A stretch of DNA of 64,000 nucleotides from AP-15 sp963774345. Lineage in GTDB: Bacteria > Pseudomonadota > Alphaproteobacteria > ATCC43930 > CGMCC-115725. The position numbers and the translations under genes were made by a program. The stretch covers positions 186,001-250,000 of the forward strand of contig CAVZFB010000028.1 of the NCBI GenBank assembly GCA_963774345.1. Direction: 5' to 3'. Under the pieces are notes generated by a model. The model was given only the letters and a program-made list of their open reading frames with translations. It did not search any database and was not told the origin of the DNA. Below, piece by piece: positions 16,560 through 26,059 of this stretch (position 1 is its first letter; every line of letters starts with the position of its first letter).

Positions 16560-17894
16560 CTAGTCGCCCGCGCGCCTGAGTTTTGTTCCGGTGTACCGCG
16601 CCGGCGGGCGGCGCAATGCCCAGAAGGCGACACAGCCGCAAACATAGGAGGCGATCGACAGGCTGAAGGCCAGCTCGTAACTGCCGGACAGATCGAAGAT
16701 CCAGCCCGCCGCCCATGAGCCGACGGCGGAGCCAATGCCGCTGCCTATTGTAATCACGCCGAGAATGGTGCCGAGCTGGCGGCCGGGAAAAAGGTCGGCG
16801 GTTTTGGCGGTAATAGCGGGTCCTCGGGCGCCCCAGGTAAGCCCGAAAAAGCAGGCGAACAGCCATAACAGCCAGCTCTGTGACGGTCCGGTGATGAACA
16901 GGGCGCAGACGACGCCGATGATCGAAATGCCGTAGGCGAGGATCGCCGCCGCTTCGCGGCCAATATAGTCGGAGAGTGTGCCGGTAAAGATCGTGCCGGC
17001 AATCGCCAGGAAACTGCCCATCCCCAGCACTTCGGCGGCGTAGAGCTTGTCGAAGCCGCGGTCGACGGCAAAGGCCAGCTGATGCAGCGAAACCAGAAAG
17101 CTGCCGAGCCCGGTGAACAGGTAGACCGCGAACAGCAACCAGAAATGCGGCGTGCGCACGGCTTCGGCCAAGGTCCAGCTCGGCGACGGCAAGCTCACTG
17201 GGGCCGAAACGGCAGACGCGGCAGGTTGGGGCCAGGGCGGCACCGAAGACGAAGTATCGGCGCGGCGAAACAGCATCACCAGCGGCACCATCATCGCCGC
17301 CATGAAGCCGGCCTGTACCAGATAGGTCTGGCGCCATCCGACTGACGAGATCAGCAACTGGACCAGCGGAGCCGAGACGGCTCTGGCGAAGCCATTGGCC
17401 GACTGGACAACAGAGATCGCCATCCCGCGCCGGCGCACGAAGCGCCGCGACAACAACGGCACAAAGACCACCAGACCCAAGCAGTTGGCGCCGATAGTCA
17501 TGACCACCCCGTAGAGGGCGATGATCTGCCACAATGCCGACATAAAGGCGCAGCCCAGCAGTCCGAAGATCAGCAGGCTGCCGCCGAGCAAGAGCAGGCG
17601 CAGCGGCCCGAGGCGATCGACCAGCCCGCCGACCAGAGGCGAGCTGGCGCCGGCGACAAGCTGCGAGACCGAATAGGCGACGGAGGTCTCGGCCCGGCTC
17701 CACGCGAAGTCCTGAATGAACGCGACCAGAAAGACCGCATAGGAGTGCATCAGCCCGGCGCTGACCGTGAAGGCGGAAAAGGCGCCCCCGAGCAGCAGCC
17801 AGTCAGAGCGCCCTCCCCTGCGCGCGCCTGCGCCGGGGAGATCGGGCGGAGGCCGCAACTCGTCGCCGGGGTCTGACCTGTGCGGTCGGATCAT
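16560..17894 (-). CDS. Major facilitator superfamily transporter
   Basis: A 444-residue 12-helix MFS carrier. The loop 2-3 signature appears as GGLVDRLGPLRLLLLGG, and the loop 8-9 equivalent as GTLSDYIGREAAAILAYG. The topology and the GAFSAFTVSAGLMHSYAVFLVAF opening resemble the monocarboxylate/oxalate-formate antiporter-like group, but the substrate cannot be read from sequence. The ATG at 17894 is preferred; an earlier start is possible. It is divergent from a PhyH dioxygenase gene 104 bp away, and the gap may hold both promoters. Confidence 0.85.
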   Translation of the reverse strand: MIRPHRSDPGDELRPPPDLPGAGARRGGRSDWLLLGGAFSAFTVSAGLMHSYAVFLVAFIQDFAWSRAETSVAYSVSQLVAGASSPLVGGLVDRLGPLRLLLLGGSLLIFGLLGCAFMSALWQIIALYGVVMTIGANCLGLVVFVPLLSRRFVRRRGMAISVVQSANGFARAVSAPLVQLLISSVGWRQTYLVQAGFMAAMMVPLVMLFRRADTSSSVPPWPQPAASAVSAPVSLPSPSWTLAEAVRTPHFWLLFAVYLFTGLGSFLVSLHQLAFAVDRGFDKLYAAEVLGMGSFLAIAGTIFTGTLSDYIGREAAAILAYGISIIGVVCALFITGPSQSWLLWLFACFFGLTWGARGPAITAKTADLFPGRQLGTILGVITIGSGIGSAVGSWAAGWIFDLSGSYELAFSLSIASYVCGCVAFWALRRPPARYTGTKLRRAGD

Positions 17895-17998
17895 CGCTGT
17901 CGTCTCTTCGTCGGTGGGTCGAGCCGGGCACTTGACCGGATCCCGGGCATGGCGCACTGATCCGCGGACGCTACCGCGAAATCAAGGAGCGCGCGCCG

Positions 17999-18844
17999 AT
18001 GCTGACCGCGGAGCAGGTAGAACGATATCGCTGGGACGGCTACCTGTTCCCGTTGCCGGCCCTCTCACCCGATGAACTAAGCGCGTGCAACCAGGGCCTC
18101 GGCCGCTTCGAGCACTGGCTTGGCTCGCCGCTGACCGAAGGCGACCGTAAATGGCGCTCCGCCGGGTACGTCCTATTGCCTTGGGTCGACGCGCTGGTGC
18201 GCCATCCCGGCATCCTCGACGCGGTTGAAAGCGTCATCGGCCCCGACATACTCGTCTACACCGGCACCTTTTTCATCAAGGAAGCGCGCTCCCCGACCTT
18301 TGCGGCTTGGCACCAGGACGCGACCTATTTCGGCCTTGACCCGCATCAGCACGTCACCGCCTGGGTGGCGCTGACCGACGCGACCAGTGAGGCCGGGTGC
18401 ATGGAGGTCGTGTCGTCGCGGGGCATGCCGAGGCAGCTGCGCCACGCCGCCCTCGGTCTCGAACACAGCATCAACGGCGGCGGCCAAGAGATCGTCGAGC
18501 CCTTCGATCAGACAGGCGTGGTCGCGATGGCGCTCCGAGCCGGCGAATTCTCGCTGCACCACACCCTCGCCCGCCATCGCTCCGCGCCTAACAGGGCCGG
18601 GCATCGCCGGATCGGATTGGGTGTCAGCTATATTCCTGCGCATGTGCGGACGATCGGCTCGCACCGGTTGCCGGCATTGCTCGTCCGCGGTCATGACCGC
18701 TTCGGCCATTTCGACTTGCTGCCGCCGCCAGGGAACGAACTCGACCCGGTCGCGATCGAACGTCATGAACAGGTCTATCGCCGCTATCGCCTGAATTACG
18801 CTGAGCAAATGGAATTGCACGATCGCAGCTTCGCCGCGGCTTAG
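17999..18844 (+). CDS. Phytanoyl-CoA dioxygenase (PhyH) family protein
   Basis: A 281-residue Fe(II)/2-oxoglutarate-dependent oxygenase. The metal triad is visible as WHQDATYF (His-x-Asp) and the distal His in EFSLHHTLARHRSAPN; the nearby Arg would hold 2-oxoglutarate. The sequence begins LTAEQVERYRWDGYLFPLPAL, the usual PhyH opening. These enzymes hydroxylate or halogenate varied small molecules, so the substrate is open. Divergent from an MFS transporter, which may import or export the same compound. Confidence 0.88.
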   Translation: MLTAEQVERYRWDGYLFPLPALSPDELSACNQGLGRFEHWLGSPLTEGDRKWRSAGYVLLPWVDALVRHPGILDAVESVIGPDILVYTGTFFIKEARSPTFAAWHQDATYFGLDPHQHVTAWVALTDATSEAGCMEVVSSRGMPRQLRHAALGLEHSINGGGQEIVEPFDQTGVVAMALRAGEFSLHHTLARHRSAPNRAGHRRIGLGVSYIPAHVRTIGSHRLPALLVRGHDRFGHFDLLPPPGNELDPVAIERHEQVYRRYRLNYAEQMELHDRSFAAA

Positions 18845-18967
18845 CTCTCTTAGCGGGCCTTTCGCGGCAGCAAGACCGACGAGAACCTGATGATCGCCCG
18901 CCACGCCCGCGCACTGGTAGCGACCTGAAATTGGAAGAAAAAGAGGGTAGAAAAGCCTCCTCAGGCT

Positions 18968-19735
18968 TCAATGCGCCAGGATTTGGCTCAAGAACAGCTT
19001 GGTGCGGTCGTTCTTGGGGTTGGCGAAGAGTTCCTGGGGCGACCCGCGTTCGACGATCTCACCGCGATCCATGAACACAATCGTGTCGCCGACCGTGCGG
19101 GCAAAGCCCATTTCGTGGGTTACGCAGACCATCGTCATCCCCTCCTGCGCCAACTCGATCATCACGTCGAGCACCTCCTTGATCATCTCCGGGTCGAGCG
19201 CGGAGGTCGGTTCGTCGAACAGCATGATCTCGGGCTTCATGCACAGTGAGCGGGCGATGGCGACACGCTGCTGCTGACCGCCCGACAATTGGCCCGGATA
19301 TTTGTTGGCCTGGTCGGGAATGCGCACCCGTTCGAGGTACATTCGGGCGGTTTCCTCAGCCTCTCGCCGGGGTTGCTTGCGCACCCAGACCGGGGCGAGC
19401 ACCAGGTTTTCCAGCACGGTCAGATGCGGAAACAAGTTGAATTGCTGGAACACCATGCCGACCTCGCGGCGGATCGCGTCGATATTCTTGATGTCCGAAG
19501 TCAGCTCGATGCCGGCGACGATGATCTGGCCGCGCTGGTGCTCCTCCAGCCGGTTGATACAGCGGATCATTGTCGATTTGCCGGAGCCCGAAGGTCCACA
19601 GACGACAACGCGCTCGCCCTTGGCGACCTCGAGGTTGATGTCCTTAAGGACGTGGAACTCGCCATACCATTTGTCGACATGGCGCAGCTCGATGATTTGC
19701 TCGCCTTCTTGAATCTCCCCCGCCGCGTCAGTCAT
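18968..19735 (-). CDS. aapP: General L-amino acid ABC transporter, ATP-binding protein
   Basis: 255 residues. Walker A GPSGSGKST, the Q-loop in VFQQFNLFPHLTVLENL, the signature LSGGQQQRVAIARSL, Walker B IMLFDEPTSALDPE and the switch His in CVTHEMGFA are all present, in the polar amino-acid uptake (GlnQ/AapP) style. It energises import of amino acids through the two permeases encoded upstream. The ATG at 19735 begins MTDAAGEI; the upstream reading frame is just open sequence inside the permease gene. Last gene of aapJ-aapQ-aapM-aapP on the minus strand. Confidence 0.95.
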   Translation of the reverse strand: MTDAAGEIQEGEQIIELRHVDKWYGEFHVLKDINLEVAKGERVVVCGPSGSGKSTMIRCINRLEEHQRGQIIVAGIELTSDIKNIDAIRREVGMVFQQFNLFPHLTVLENLVLAPVWVRKQPRREAEETARMYLERVRIPDQANKYPGQLSGGQQQRVAIARSLCMKPEIMLFDEPTSALDPEMIKEVLDVMIELAQEGMTMVCVTHEMGFARTVGDTIVFMDRGEIVERGSPQELFANPKNDRTKLFLSQILAH

Positions 19736-19749
19736 GCCGCCCTCCCCCG

Positions 19750-20853
19750 CTAGCGCCGCCGGCCCTTGTTGAACTCGCGCTCGAGCATTTGGCTGTAGCG
19801 CGACATGAAAAAACAGAAAGTGAAGTAGATCGCCGCCACGAAGACATAGGCCTCGGCGAAGAAACCGCGCCAGTTCGCGTCGGTCAATGCCGCGTTGGCG
19901 GTGCCGAGCAGGTCGAAAAGCCCGATGACGATGACCAGCGAGGTGTCCTTGAAAGTGCCGATAAAAGTATTGACTAGGGGCGGGATTACCAATGCCAGCG
20001 CCTGCGGCAGCACGATCAGTCGGGTGCGCTGCCAATAGCCGAGGCCGAGCGCATCGGCCGCCTCGATCTGTCCCTTTGGGATCGCCTGCAATCCGCCGCG
20101 GACGACCTCGGCGAGATAGGCCGCGGCAAACAGAATGAACGCGACTTGCGCCCGCAGCAATTTGTCGATCGTCATCCCGGTCGGCAGGAATAGCGGCAGC
20201 ATCACCGAAGCCATGAACAGCACCGTGATCAGCGGCACGCCGCGGATCAGCTCGATATAGGCGACGCAGATCGCGCGCACCGCCGGCAGTTCCGAGCGCC
20301 GTCCGAGCGCCAGCAGGATCGCTAGCGGAAAGGCCAAGGCCATGCCGACGACCGCGAGGATCAGGGTCAGTGGCAGGCCGTTCCACAAATCGGTCTCGAC
20401 ATAGCTCATGCCGAGGATGCCGCCCCACATCAGCAGCCCGACCAGCACCAGCCCCGCGAGCCAAAGAAGTATGAGCCGGCGGCCCCACAAACGGCGGTCG
20501 CAGCTTGCCAGGATCAGTCCAATAAAGATCAGCACGACGAACAGCGGCCGCCATTGCTCGGCATAGGGAAACCGGCCGAACAGGATGAAGCGCAGCTTTT
20601 CGCCGATAAACGCCCAGCATGCGCCGTCGCCGCGGCAGGCGCGGCCGCTGTCGGCATGCCAGTTCGCGTCGACCACAGCCCACCGCACTAGCCGCGGGAT
20701 CGTCATCACCAGGAACCATGCCGCCGCCAAAGTCAGCAGCGTATTGCCGACGCCGTTGAACAGATTGGCGCGCAGCCACGAAACGACCCCGGCAGAGGGC
20801 CTCGGCGGGCGTTCCGCAGGCAACGGCAAATCTTGCGTGGCGTCGGTCATCAT
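19750..20853 (-). CDS. aapM: General L-amino acid ABC transporter permease AapM
   Basis: A 367-residue inner-membrane permease of the His/Glu/Gln/Arg/opine type. A long N-terminal part includes the Cys-containing periplasmic loop typical of AapM (ADSGRACRGDGACWAFIGEK). The EAA loop for ATPase contact is EAADALGLGYWQRTRLIVLPQAL. Two ATGs in tandem start the gene one base after the aapQ stop. It forms the heterodimeric channel with AapQ. Confidence 0.94.
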   Translation of the reverse strand: MMTDATQDLPLPAERPPRPSAGVVSWLRANLFNGVGNTLLTLAAAWFLVMTIPRLVRWAVVDANWHADSGRACRGDGACWAFIGEKLRFILFGRFPYAEQWRPLFVVLIFIGLILASCDRRLWGRRLILLWLAGLVLVGLLMWGGILGMSYVETDLWNGLPLTLILAVVGMALAFPLAILLALGRRSELPAVRAICVAYIELIRGVPLITVLFMASVMLPLFLPTGMTIDKLLRAQVAFILFAAAYLAEVVRGGLQAIPKGQIEAADALGLGYWQRTRLIVLPQALALVIPPLVNTFIGTFKDTSLVIVIGLFDLLGTANAALTDANWRGFFAEAYVFVAAIYFTFCFFMSRYSQMLEREFNKGRRR

Positions 20854-20854
20854 T

Positions 20855-22047
20855 CTAGCGCTCGACCAGCGCCACAGCGCGGTTATAGAGGTTCATCGAC
20901 AGCGCAATGGTCAGACTGATCGCCAGATAGACCGCCATGATCAGCGCGATGCCTTCGACCGCCTGACCGGTCTGGTTCATTGTCGTGTTGGCGATCGAGA
21001 CGAGATCGGGATACCCAATGATCACGGCCAGCGAGCTGTTTTTGGTCAGGTTCAGATATTGACTGGTCATCGGCGGAATGATGACGCGCAGCGCCTGCGG
21101 CAATACGACGAGCCGCATCGTCAACGCCGGTCGAAGGCCGAGCGCCGAGGCCGCCTCGCTCTGCCCCCAGCTGACCGACAGAATGCCGGCGCGCACGATC
21201 TCGGCGATGAAGCTCGCGGTGTAGATCGTCAGCCCGAGCAGCAATGCCGCGAATTCCGGCGAGACAGCACCGCCGCCGGCGAAGTTGAAGCCCTTCAACG
21301 CCGGCCAATCGAACGCCAGCGGCGCGCCGGCAGCGAGAAAAACCAGCAATGGCAGCCCGATGATCAGCCCGATGCCGACCCAACCGGACGGGAATTGCGG
21401 CGCCGATCGCCATCTGTCGCCGCCTCGCCCATCGGCTGACGGCAATTGCGGCCGCGAGCCCGAGGATAAAGGCGAGAAGTATCCAGATATGTGCCGGGTT
21501 GCTTTGCGGCACCGGGAATTCGACGCCGCGATCGCTGACGAAGACACCCGGCAGCGGCCTCCAGGCCTGGCGCGGCGATGGCGCGCCCTCGCGCAGAAAG
21601 GTCCACCAGAACAGCAACTGCAGCGGGAGCGGGATGTTGCGGAAGGTCTCGACATAGACCAGCGACAGCTTGGCGATCAGCCAGTTGCGCGACAGCCGGG
21701 CGATGCCTATCACGGTGCCGAGAACCGTCGCCAGCACGATCCCGAGAATGGCGACGTAGAGCGTGTTGACCAGACCGACAAGAAAGGCGCGGGCATAAGT
21801 GTCGGACGGCGCGTAGGCGATCAGCGACTCGCCGATCGCAAACGATGCCTCGCGACCCAAAAAACCGAACCCGGTGGCGATGTTCTGGCGCCCGAGGTTG
21901 ACCAGCGTGTTGTGGACGAGAAACCAGCCGAACGCGACGACGACCGCGACGAACAGCACCTGATAAAACGATGCCGCGGACCGCCGAGTCGCGCCAGAAC
22001 GGCGGCCGTGTCGGCCGCGGGACGGCGTCGAGCGGCGGGCTCGCCAC
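20855..22047 (-). pseudogene. aapQ: General L-amino acid ABC transporter permease AapQ, interrupted by two frameshifts
   Basis: The protein is complete only if two frame changes are allowed. The GTG at 22047 opens a frame giving PFWRDSAVRGI. Near 21966, in a run of four T, the family sequence continues in another frame as FYQVLFVAVVVAFGWFLVHN. Near 21400-21415 it moves again, to FPSGWVGIGLIIGLPLLVFL. The C-terminal frame carries the EAA loop EAASALGLRPALTMRLVVLPQ and ends one base before aapM. All neighbours in the operon are intact, so single-base consensus errors are at least as likely as a real null allele. The role is to pair with AapM in the amino-acid channel. Confidence 0.85.
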
Positions 22048-22078
22048 TTGCCGCTAGCAAACGCCGCCGCGCCGCGGC

Positions 22079-23107
22079 TCAGCGGATCGGCATGCCATAG
22101 ATCAGCCCGCCCTTGGTCCACAAATTGTTGAGCCCGCGCGCGAGCTTGAGCGGCGAGCCCTGACCGACATTGCGTTCGAAGATCTCGCCGTAATTGCCGA
22201 CCAGCTTGATCTCGTTATAGACCCATTTGTCGTCGATCCCGAGCGACTTGCCCGACCCCGGAGTGACGCCGAGCATCCGCTTGATATCGGGATCGTCCGA
22301 TTTCAGCATGTCGTCGACGTTCTTCGAGGTGATTCCTTTTTCCTCGGCATTGAACAAGGCGAAGATGACCCAGCGCACCAGGTCGTTCCATTGATCGTCG
22401 CCCTGGCGCACCGCCGGCGACAGCGGTTCCTTCGAGATGACCTCCGGCAGGATGACGTAGTCGTCGGGGTTGGACGCTCGGGCTGCGCGGGTTGCCGCCA
22501 GCCCGGAACGGTCGGTCGTATAGGCATCGCAGCGCCCCGAGAAAAACGCGCTCTCGACCTCGTCGAGCTTTTCGATGACCACCGGCTTGAAATCGAGCTT
22601 ATTGGCGCGGAAGTAGTCAGCGAGGTTGAGTTCGGTGGTCGTTCCCGGCTGCACGCAGATCGTGGCGCCGTTCAGCTCCTTGGCGCTTTTGACCCCAAGT
22701 TTCTTGGCCACCATGAAGCCCTGGCCGTCATAGTAGACGACGGCGGTGAAGTTGAGCCCGAGATCGGTATCGCGCTGCAAGGTCCAGGTCGTGTTGCGCG
22801 ACAATACGTCGACCTCGCCCGATTGCAGCGCGGTGAAACGCTGTTGCGCGGTCAGCGGCACGTATTTGACCTTGCTGACATCGCCAAACAGAGCAGCGGC
22901 AAGAGCCTTGCAGATGTCGACGTCGAGACCGGTATAATGCCCCTGATTATCCGGCTGCGCGAAGCCGGCGAGGCCCGTATTGACGCCGCAGACGACTTGT
23001 CCGGCCTGCTTGACCTTGTCGAAGGTCGCCCCGGCCTGAGCCGCGATCGCGAAGCTAAGCGCGACGACGGCCGCCCCGAGCGACAGCGTCCATTGCCTGA
23101 ATTGCAT
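22079..23107 (-). CDS. aapJ: Amino acid ABC transporter substrate-binding protein
   Basis: A 342-residue periplasmic binding protein with a signal peptide (hydrophobic segment ending AIAAQAG). Family 3 solute-binding features: GQVVCGVNTGLAGFAQPD, YTGLDVDICKALAAALFGD, SGEVDVLSRNTTWTLQRD and ATICVQPGTTTELNLADYF. The C-terminal half contains the AapJ-type VYNEIKLVGNYGEIFERNVG. It captures polar and other L-amino acids for AapQMP. First gene of the minus-strand operon; the 90-bp gap to pyrF may hold its promoter. Confidence 0.94.
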   Translation of the reverse strand: MQFRQWTLSLGAAVVALSFAIAAQAGATFDKVKQAGQVVCGVNTGLAGFAQPDNQGHYTGLDVDICKALAAALFGDVSKVKYVPLTAQQRFTALQSGEVDVLSRNTTWTLQRDTDLGLNFTAVVYYDGQGFMVAKKLGVKSAKELNGATICVQPGTTTELNLADYFRANKLDFKPVVIEKLDEVESAFFSGRCDAYTTDRSGLAATRAARASNPDDYVILPEVISKEPLSPAVRQGDDQWNDLVRWVIFALFNAEEKGITSKNVDDMLKSDDPDIKRMLGVTPGSGKSLGIDDKWVYNEIKLVGNYGEIFERNVGQGSPLKLARGLNNLWTKGGLIYGMPIR

Positions 23108-23197
23108 TACTCCCCCTCCCCGTCATCCCCGCGGCTGGTACATGCCGCGTCTAGCACAACCATGCCGCGCTCGGCAACGCGGCGGCAACTGCCGAGG

Positions 23198-23947
23198 TCA
23201 CGACGCGTTACGCATATCCGCGATGATTTGCGCCGCCGCGGCGGCGGGGTCGGGGCTTTTGACGATTGGGCGGCCGACAACCAGATAATCGGCCCCCAAG
23301 GCAATTGCTTCGGCCGGGGTGCCCGAGCGCTTGTGGTCGTCGCGTGATGCGCCCGCAAGCCTTACGGCCGGTGTTACCACCAGCAGCTCCTCGGCACCGG
23401 CGGCGCGCCTGATCTGGTGCGGATTATCACGGGGCGCGGCGATGATCCCGTCGCAGCCGCAGGCGAGCGTCCGGCTGGCACCTTCGTGGATCAGCTCGCC
23501 AACACTGCCGCGGTATCCGAGTTCGCGCAAGCCGTCGTCGTCGAGGCTGGTCAGCACGGGCACGACCAGGACCTTCAGATCGAAGCCTCTTTTGCCCTCG
23601 GCGGCGGCGCGGATAATGTGGTCGTCGCCATGCACGGTGACAAAGCTGACCCCGCGTTCGGCCGCGTGCGCCACCCCTTGCCGGACGGTTTCGCCGATAT
23701 CGAACATCTTGGCGTCGAGGAAGATTCGTGTGCCGTTGTCGACCAGGTCGTCGAGCAATTTCTCGAAACCGGGCGCGTACAGCAACCACAACCCGATCTT
23801 GAAAAACGAGACAAGCCCCTCGAGCCGCTCAATCACCGCCCTCGCCTGGGCGACGGTGGGCACGTCGAGGGCCACGATCAGGCGGTCTTCGATCCGTTCG
23901 GGAACTTCACGAAGGAGCGGCAAGCCGTCTCTGCTGAGTGCTGTCAT
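23198..23947 (-). CDS. pyrF: Orotidine 5'-phosphate decarboxylase
   Basis: A 249-residue TIM-barrel enzyme that converts OMP to UMP. The N-terminal strand is RLIVALDVP; the catalytic Asp-Lys-Asp cluster is FLDAKMFDIGETV (D-x-K-x-x-D-I). The phosphate-binding C-terminal part is GADYLVVGRPIVKSPDP. Residues 1-15 before the first strand extend beyond the short PyrF forms, so the start could be a little later. No pyrimidine gene is adjacent. It is followed by the aap operon on the same strand. Confidence 0.92.
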   Translation of the reverse strand: MTALSRDGLPLLREVPERIEDRLIVALDVPTVAQARAVIERLEGLVSFFKIGLWLLYAPGFEKLLDDLVDNGTRIFLDAKMFDIGETVRQGVAHAAERGVSFVTVHGDDHIIRAAAEGKRGFDLKVLVVPVLTSLDDDGLRELGYRGSVGELIHEGASRTLACGCDGIIAAPRDNPHQIRRAAGAEELLVVTPAVRLAGASRDDHKRSGTPAEAIALGADYLVVGRPIVKSPDPAAAAAQIIADMRNAS

Positions 23948-23987
23948 TACCGCGAAAAATAACGCAGCTGGTGGGCGATGGCGAGGC

Positions 23988-24842
23988 TCAAGTCATTTTC
24001 GCCGCCGCTCGGGGGCGCAGATTTTGGAGGATTTCGAGATCTCCTTTCGCCGCAAGCCGAAAACTTCGCGGAGATACCGCGGCAACCCGATGAAATGTTC
24101 GCACAAAGTTAGACAGATCACCGAACCCGACATCGAGCGCGATCTCGGTGATCGACCTTGTATCGTCGGCCAATAGCCGTGCCGCCCGGCGCAGCCGAGA
24201 GCGAATCAGGTACTGGTGCGGGGTCACGCCGAGGACCTTTGCAAACAGCCGCAGGAAATGAAACGAGCTGAGCCCGAACTCCCTGGCTGCGCTCTCGAGA
24301 TCGATCGGCTCATGCGCGTTTGCGTCGATCCACAGCGCCGCCTCTACCGCGCGGCGGCGATCGCATGCCCGGACTTCTACCGGTCGTCGCGACCGTCCGG
24401 AGAGGATCTCGACAAAGCGAGATGCCAGCAGCATTCCGATTTCGTCGAGGCCGACCTCGCTACTGCACTCGACGGCGGTCTGGGCCAACTCGCCGAGCAC
24501 CATCAGCTCGGGTAGCGGCGGCACATAGACCGACTGCCAGATATCGCGCCGGTACCCAACCATTTCGACCAGCGCCGGCGCGGGGTGAAACGACAAACAT
24601 TCATCCCCACCGCCATGTTCGTGCGTGCAGATATATTCGTCACCGGGATGGCCGATCAGGATCGACCCTGTCACCAGTTCGAACGATCCACCTCGGGCGC
24701 GGCAACCAAAATTGCCCTTACGCACGTAGGAAATCGAAAAGCTGTCATGCTGCTCGACGAAGGGCGCGTCGGCCGGTCCCGCCCAGCATCGGTGGTCGAT
24801 GACCGAGATCGCTTGGCTCCGGAAGACTAGGCGGGACAGCAT
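23988..24842 (-). CDS. AraC family transcriptional regulator
   Basis: 284 residues: an N-terminal cupin-like sensor domain (residues about 1-150) and a C-terminal AraC/XylS double helix-turn-helix with PIDLESAAREFGLSSFHFLRLFAKVLGVTPHQYL and the second helix pair SITEIALDVGFGDLSNFVRTFHRVAAVSPRSFR. The regulated target is unknown. It ends 41 bp upstream of pyrF on the same strand. The sensor lacks an obvious metal-binding His cluster. Confidence 0.9.
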   Translation of the reverse strand: MLSRLVFRSQAISVIDHRCWAGPADAPFVEQHDSFSISYVRKGNFGCRARGGSFELVTGSILIGHPGDEYICTHEHGGGDECLSFHPAPALVEMVGYRRDIWQSVYVPPLPELMVLGELAQTAVECSSEVGLDEIGMLLASRFVEILSGRSRRPVEVRACDRRRAVEAALWIDANAHEPIDLESAAREFGLSSFHFLRLFAKVLGVTPHQYLIRSRLRRAARLLADDTRSITEIALDVGFGDLSNFVRTFHRVAAVSPRSFRLAAKGDLEILQNLRPRAAAKMT

Positions 24843-24909
24843 GGGGCGACTATCCGCTATTGACGTGAAGCCGGGACCACCGCTGTCAGCGTTTCACCGG
24901 GCGAACAGG

Positions 24910-25383
24910 TCAGGTCTGCTCGGCGCGGTTGCGGCGCAGCCGCTCCTTGCTTTCGGCCGGCCAGACGTCGTCGATCTGGTAAATCGTTTCGAACGCCGGC
25001 ACGCCTTCCGGCAGAGCCAGCCACGGCAGCTTGCTCCGCGTAAAGATATGAACGTCCGGCGTAACCGCTTCCGGAGTGTCAAGCGTGCCGGCGCGCACGA
25101 ATAGGCAGTCGCTGGGCACGATGTGGTAGCGGCTCCACAAGGTGGTGCCGCACGCCGCGCAAAAGAATACGTCGTGGTGCTTTCCGGTGCCTCCGGCCAG
25201 GCGGTACGACCTCGCCGTCGCCGAATTGCTTTCGACAAATTTCCCTTCGATCCAGAGGTTGATCGCGAACGGACCACCGGTCAGACGCTGGCAATCTCGG
25301 CAGTGGCAGGCATGCACGATCAATGGACTGGCCGTCAACCTGTATCGGATCGTACGGCACGCGCACCCGCCCTCGAGATTCAT
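24910..25383 (-). CDS. GFA family (glutathione-dependent formaldehyde-activating-like) protein
   Basis: 157 residues with the zinc-binding pattern of the Gfa/CENP-V fold: GGCACRTIRYRL, ACHCRDCQRLTGG and FFCAACGTTLWSR. An excellent ribosome site (AAGGAGGAGG) directly precedes the ATG at 25383. The alkA frame, once its frameshift is corrected, runs into this gene without a stop, so either the two are fused or a further indel hides the alkA stop. Specific chemistry for single-domain GFA proteins is mostly unproven. Confidence 0.87.
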   Translation of the reverse strand: MNLEGGCACRTIRYRLTASPLIVHACHCRDCQRLTGGPFAINLWIEGKFVESNSATARSYRLAGGTGKHHDVFFCAACGTTLWSRYHIVPSDCLFVRAGTLDTPEAVTPDVHIFTRSKLPWLALPEGVPAFETIYQIDDVWPAESKERLRRNRAEQT

Positions 25384-26059
25384 GCCTCCTCCTTGGCTCG
25401 GCGCGGCGGGCGGGGTCTTCGCCAGTTCCACGATGCGCCATAGATACCAGCTTGCCACCGTTCGGTAAGGCTTCCAACGGGCGCCATAGGCTGCAAGTTC
25501 TTTGGGTGAAGGCAACTCACGATCGTAGGCGAGCGCAAAGCCTTTGCGGACGCCGTAATCGTCCACCGGCAGCACGTCAGGACGGCCGAGGTAGAAGATC
25601 AGCAGCATCTCGGCGCTCCATCGGCCAATTCCCCGAAATCTGCGTGAGGCGCTCGATGATCGCGTCGTCCTCCATGCGATCGATTTTGGCGCGCGCCGGA
25701 ATTTCGCCGCCGGCAGTCCTTCGCGCGAGGTCGCGCAGCGAGAGGAGCTTCGAACGCGAGAGCCCGACACCGCGCAATTCTTCGTCGCCGGCACCGAGGA
25801 TTTGCTCGGCGGTCGGCCCATCATGCGCGCCCGGGAACAGGGCGCAGAGGCGCGCGAAGATCGTCGCCGCAGCCTTGCCGGTAAGCTGCTGGTAGACAAT
25901 CGCTTTGGCCAGCGCGAGAAAAATGCTCGGCTGATTGGCGCCCTCCATGCGAAACGGCCCGACCGTGTCGATGACACGGGCAAGCGCGGGATCTGAGCTG
26001 CGTAAGTGCTCGACCGCGATGCACGGATCGAAGCCGAGCACAAACCCTCCATCAGCCAT
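25384..26059 (-). pseudogene. alkA: DNA-3-methyladenine glycosylase (AlkA type), frameshifted
   Basis: The N-terminal frame gives NQPSIFLALAKAIVYQQLTG, the AlkA core opening, and breaks in a TTT run near 25637. The other frame then supplies the helix-hairpin-helix RGIGRWSAEMLLIFYLGRPD, with the catalytic Asp in DVLPVDDYGVRKG. Together they make a base-excision glycosylase for alkylated purines. It overlaps the ogt stop by 8 bp, so the two alkylation-repair genes are coupled. No stop is seen before the GFA gene in the corrected frame. One extra T explains the break. Confidence 0.83.

Noticed and set aside
18968..20779. One 603-residue frame spanning aapP and part of aapM
   Set aside because: The upstream part is Arg-rich and out of frame with the permease; the ATG at 19735 gives a normal AapP.
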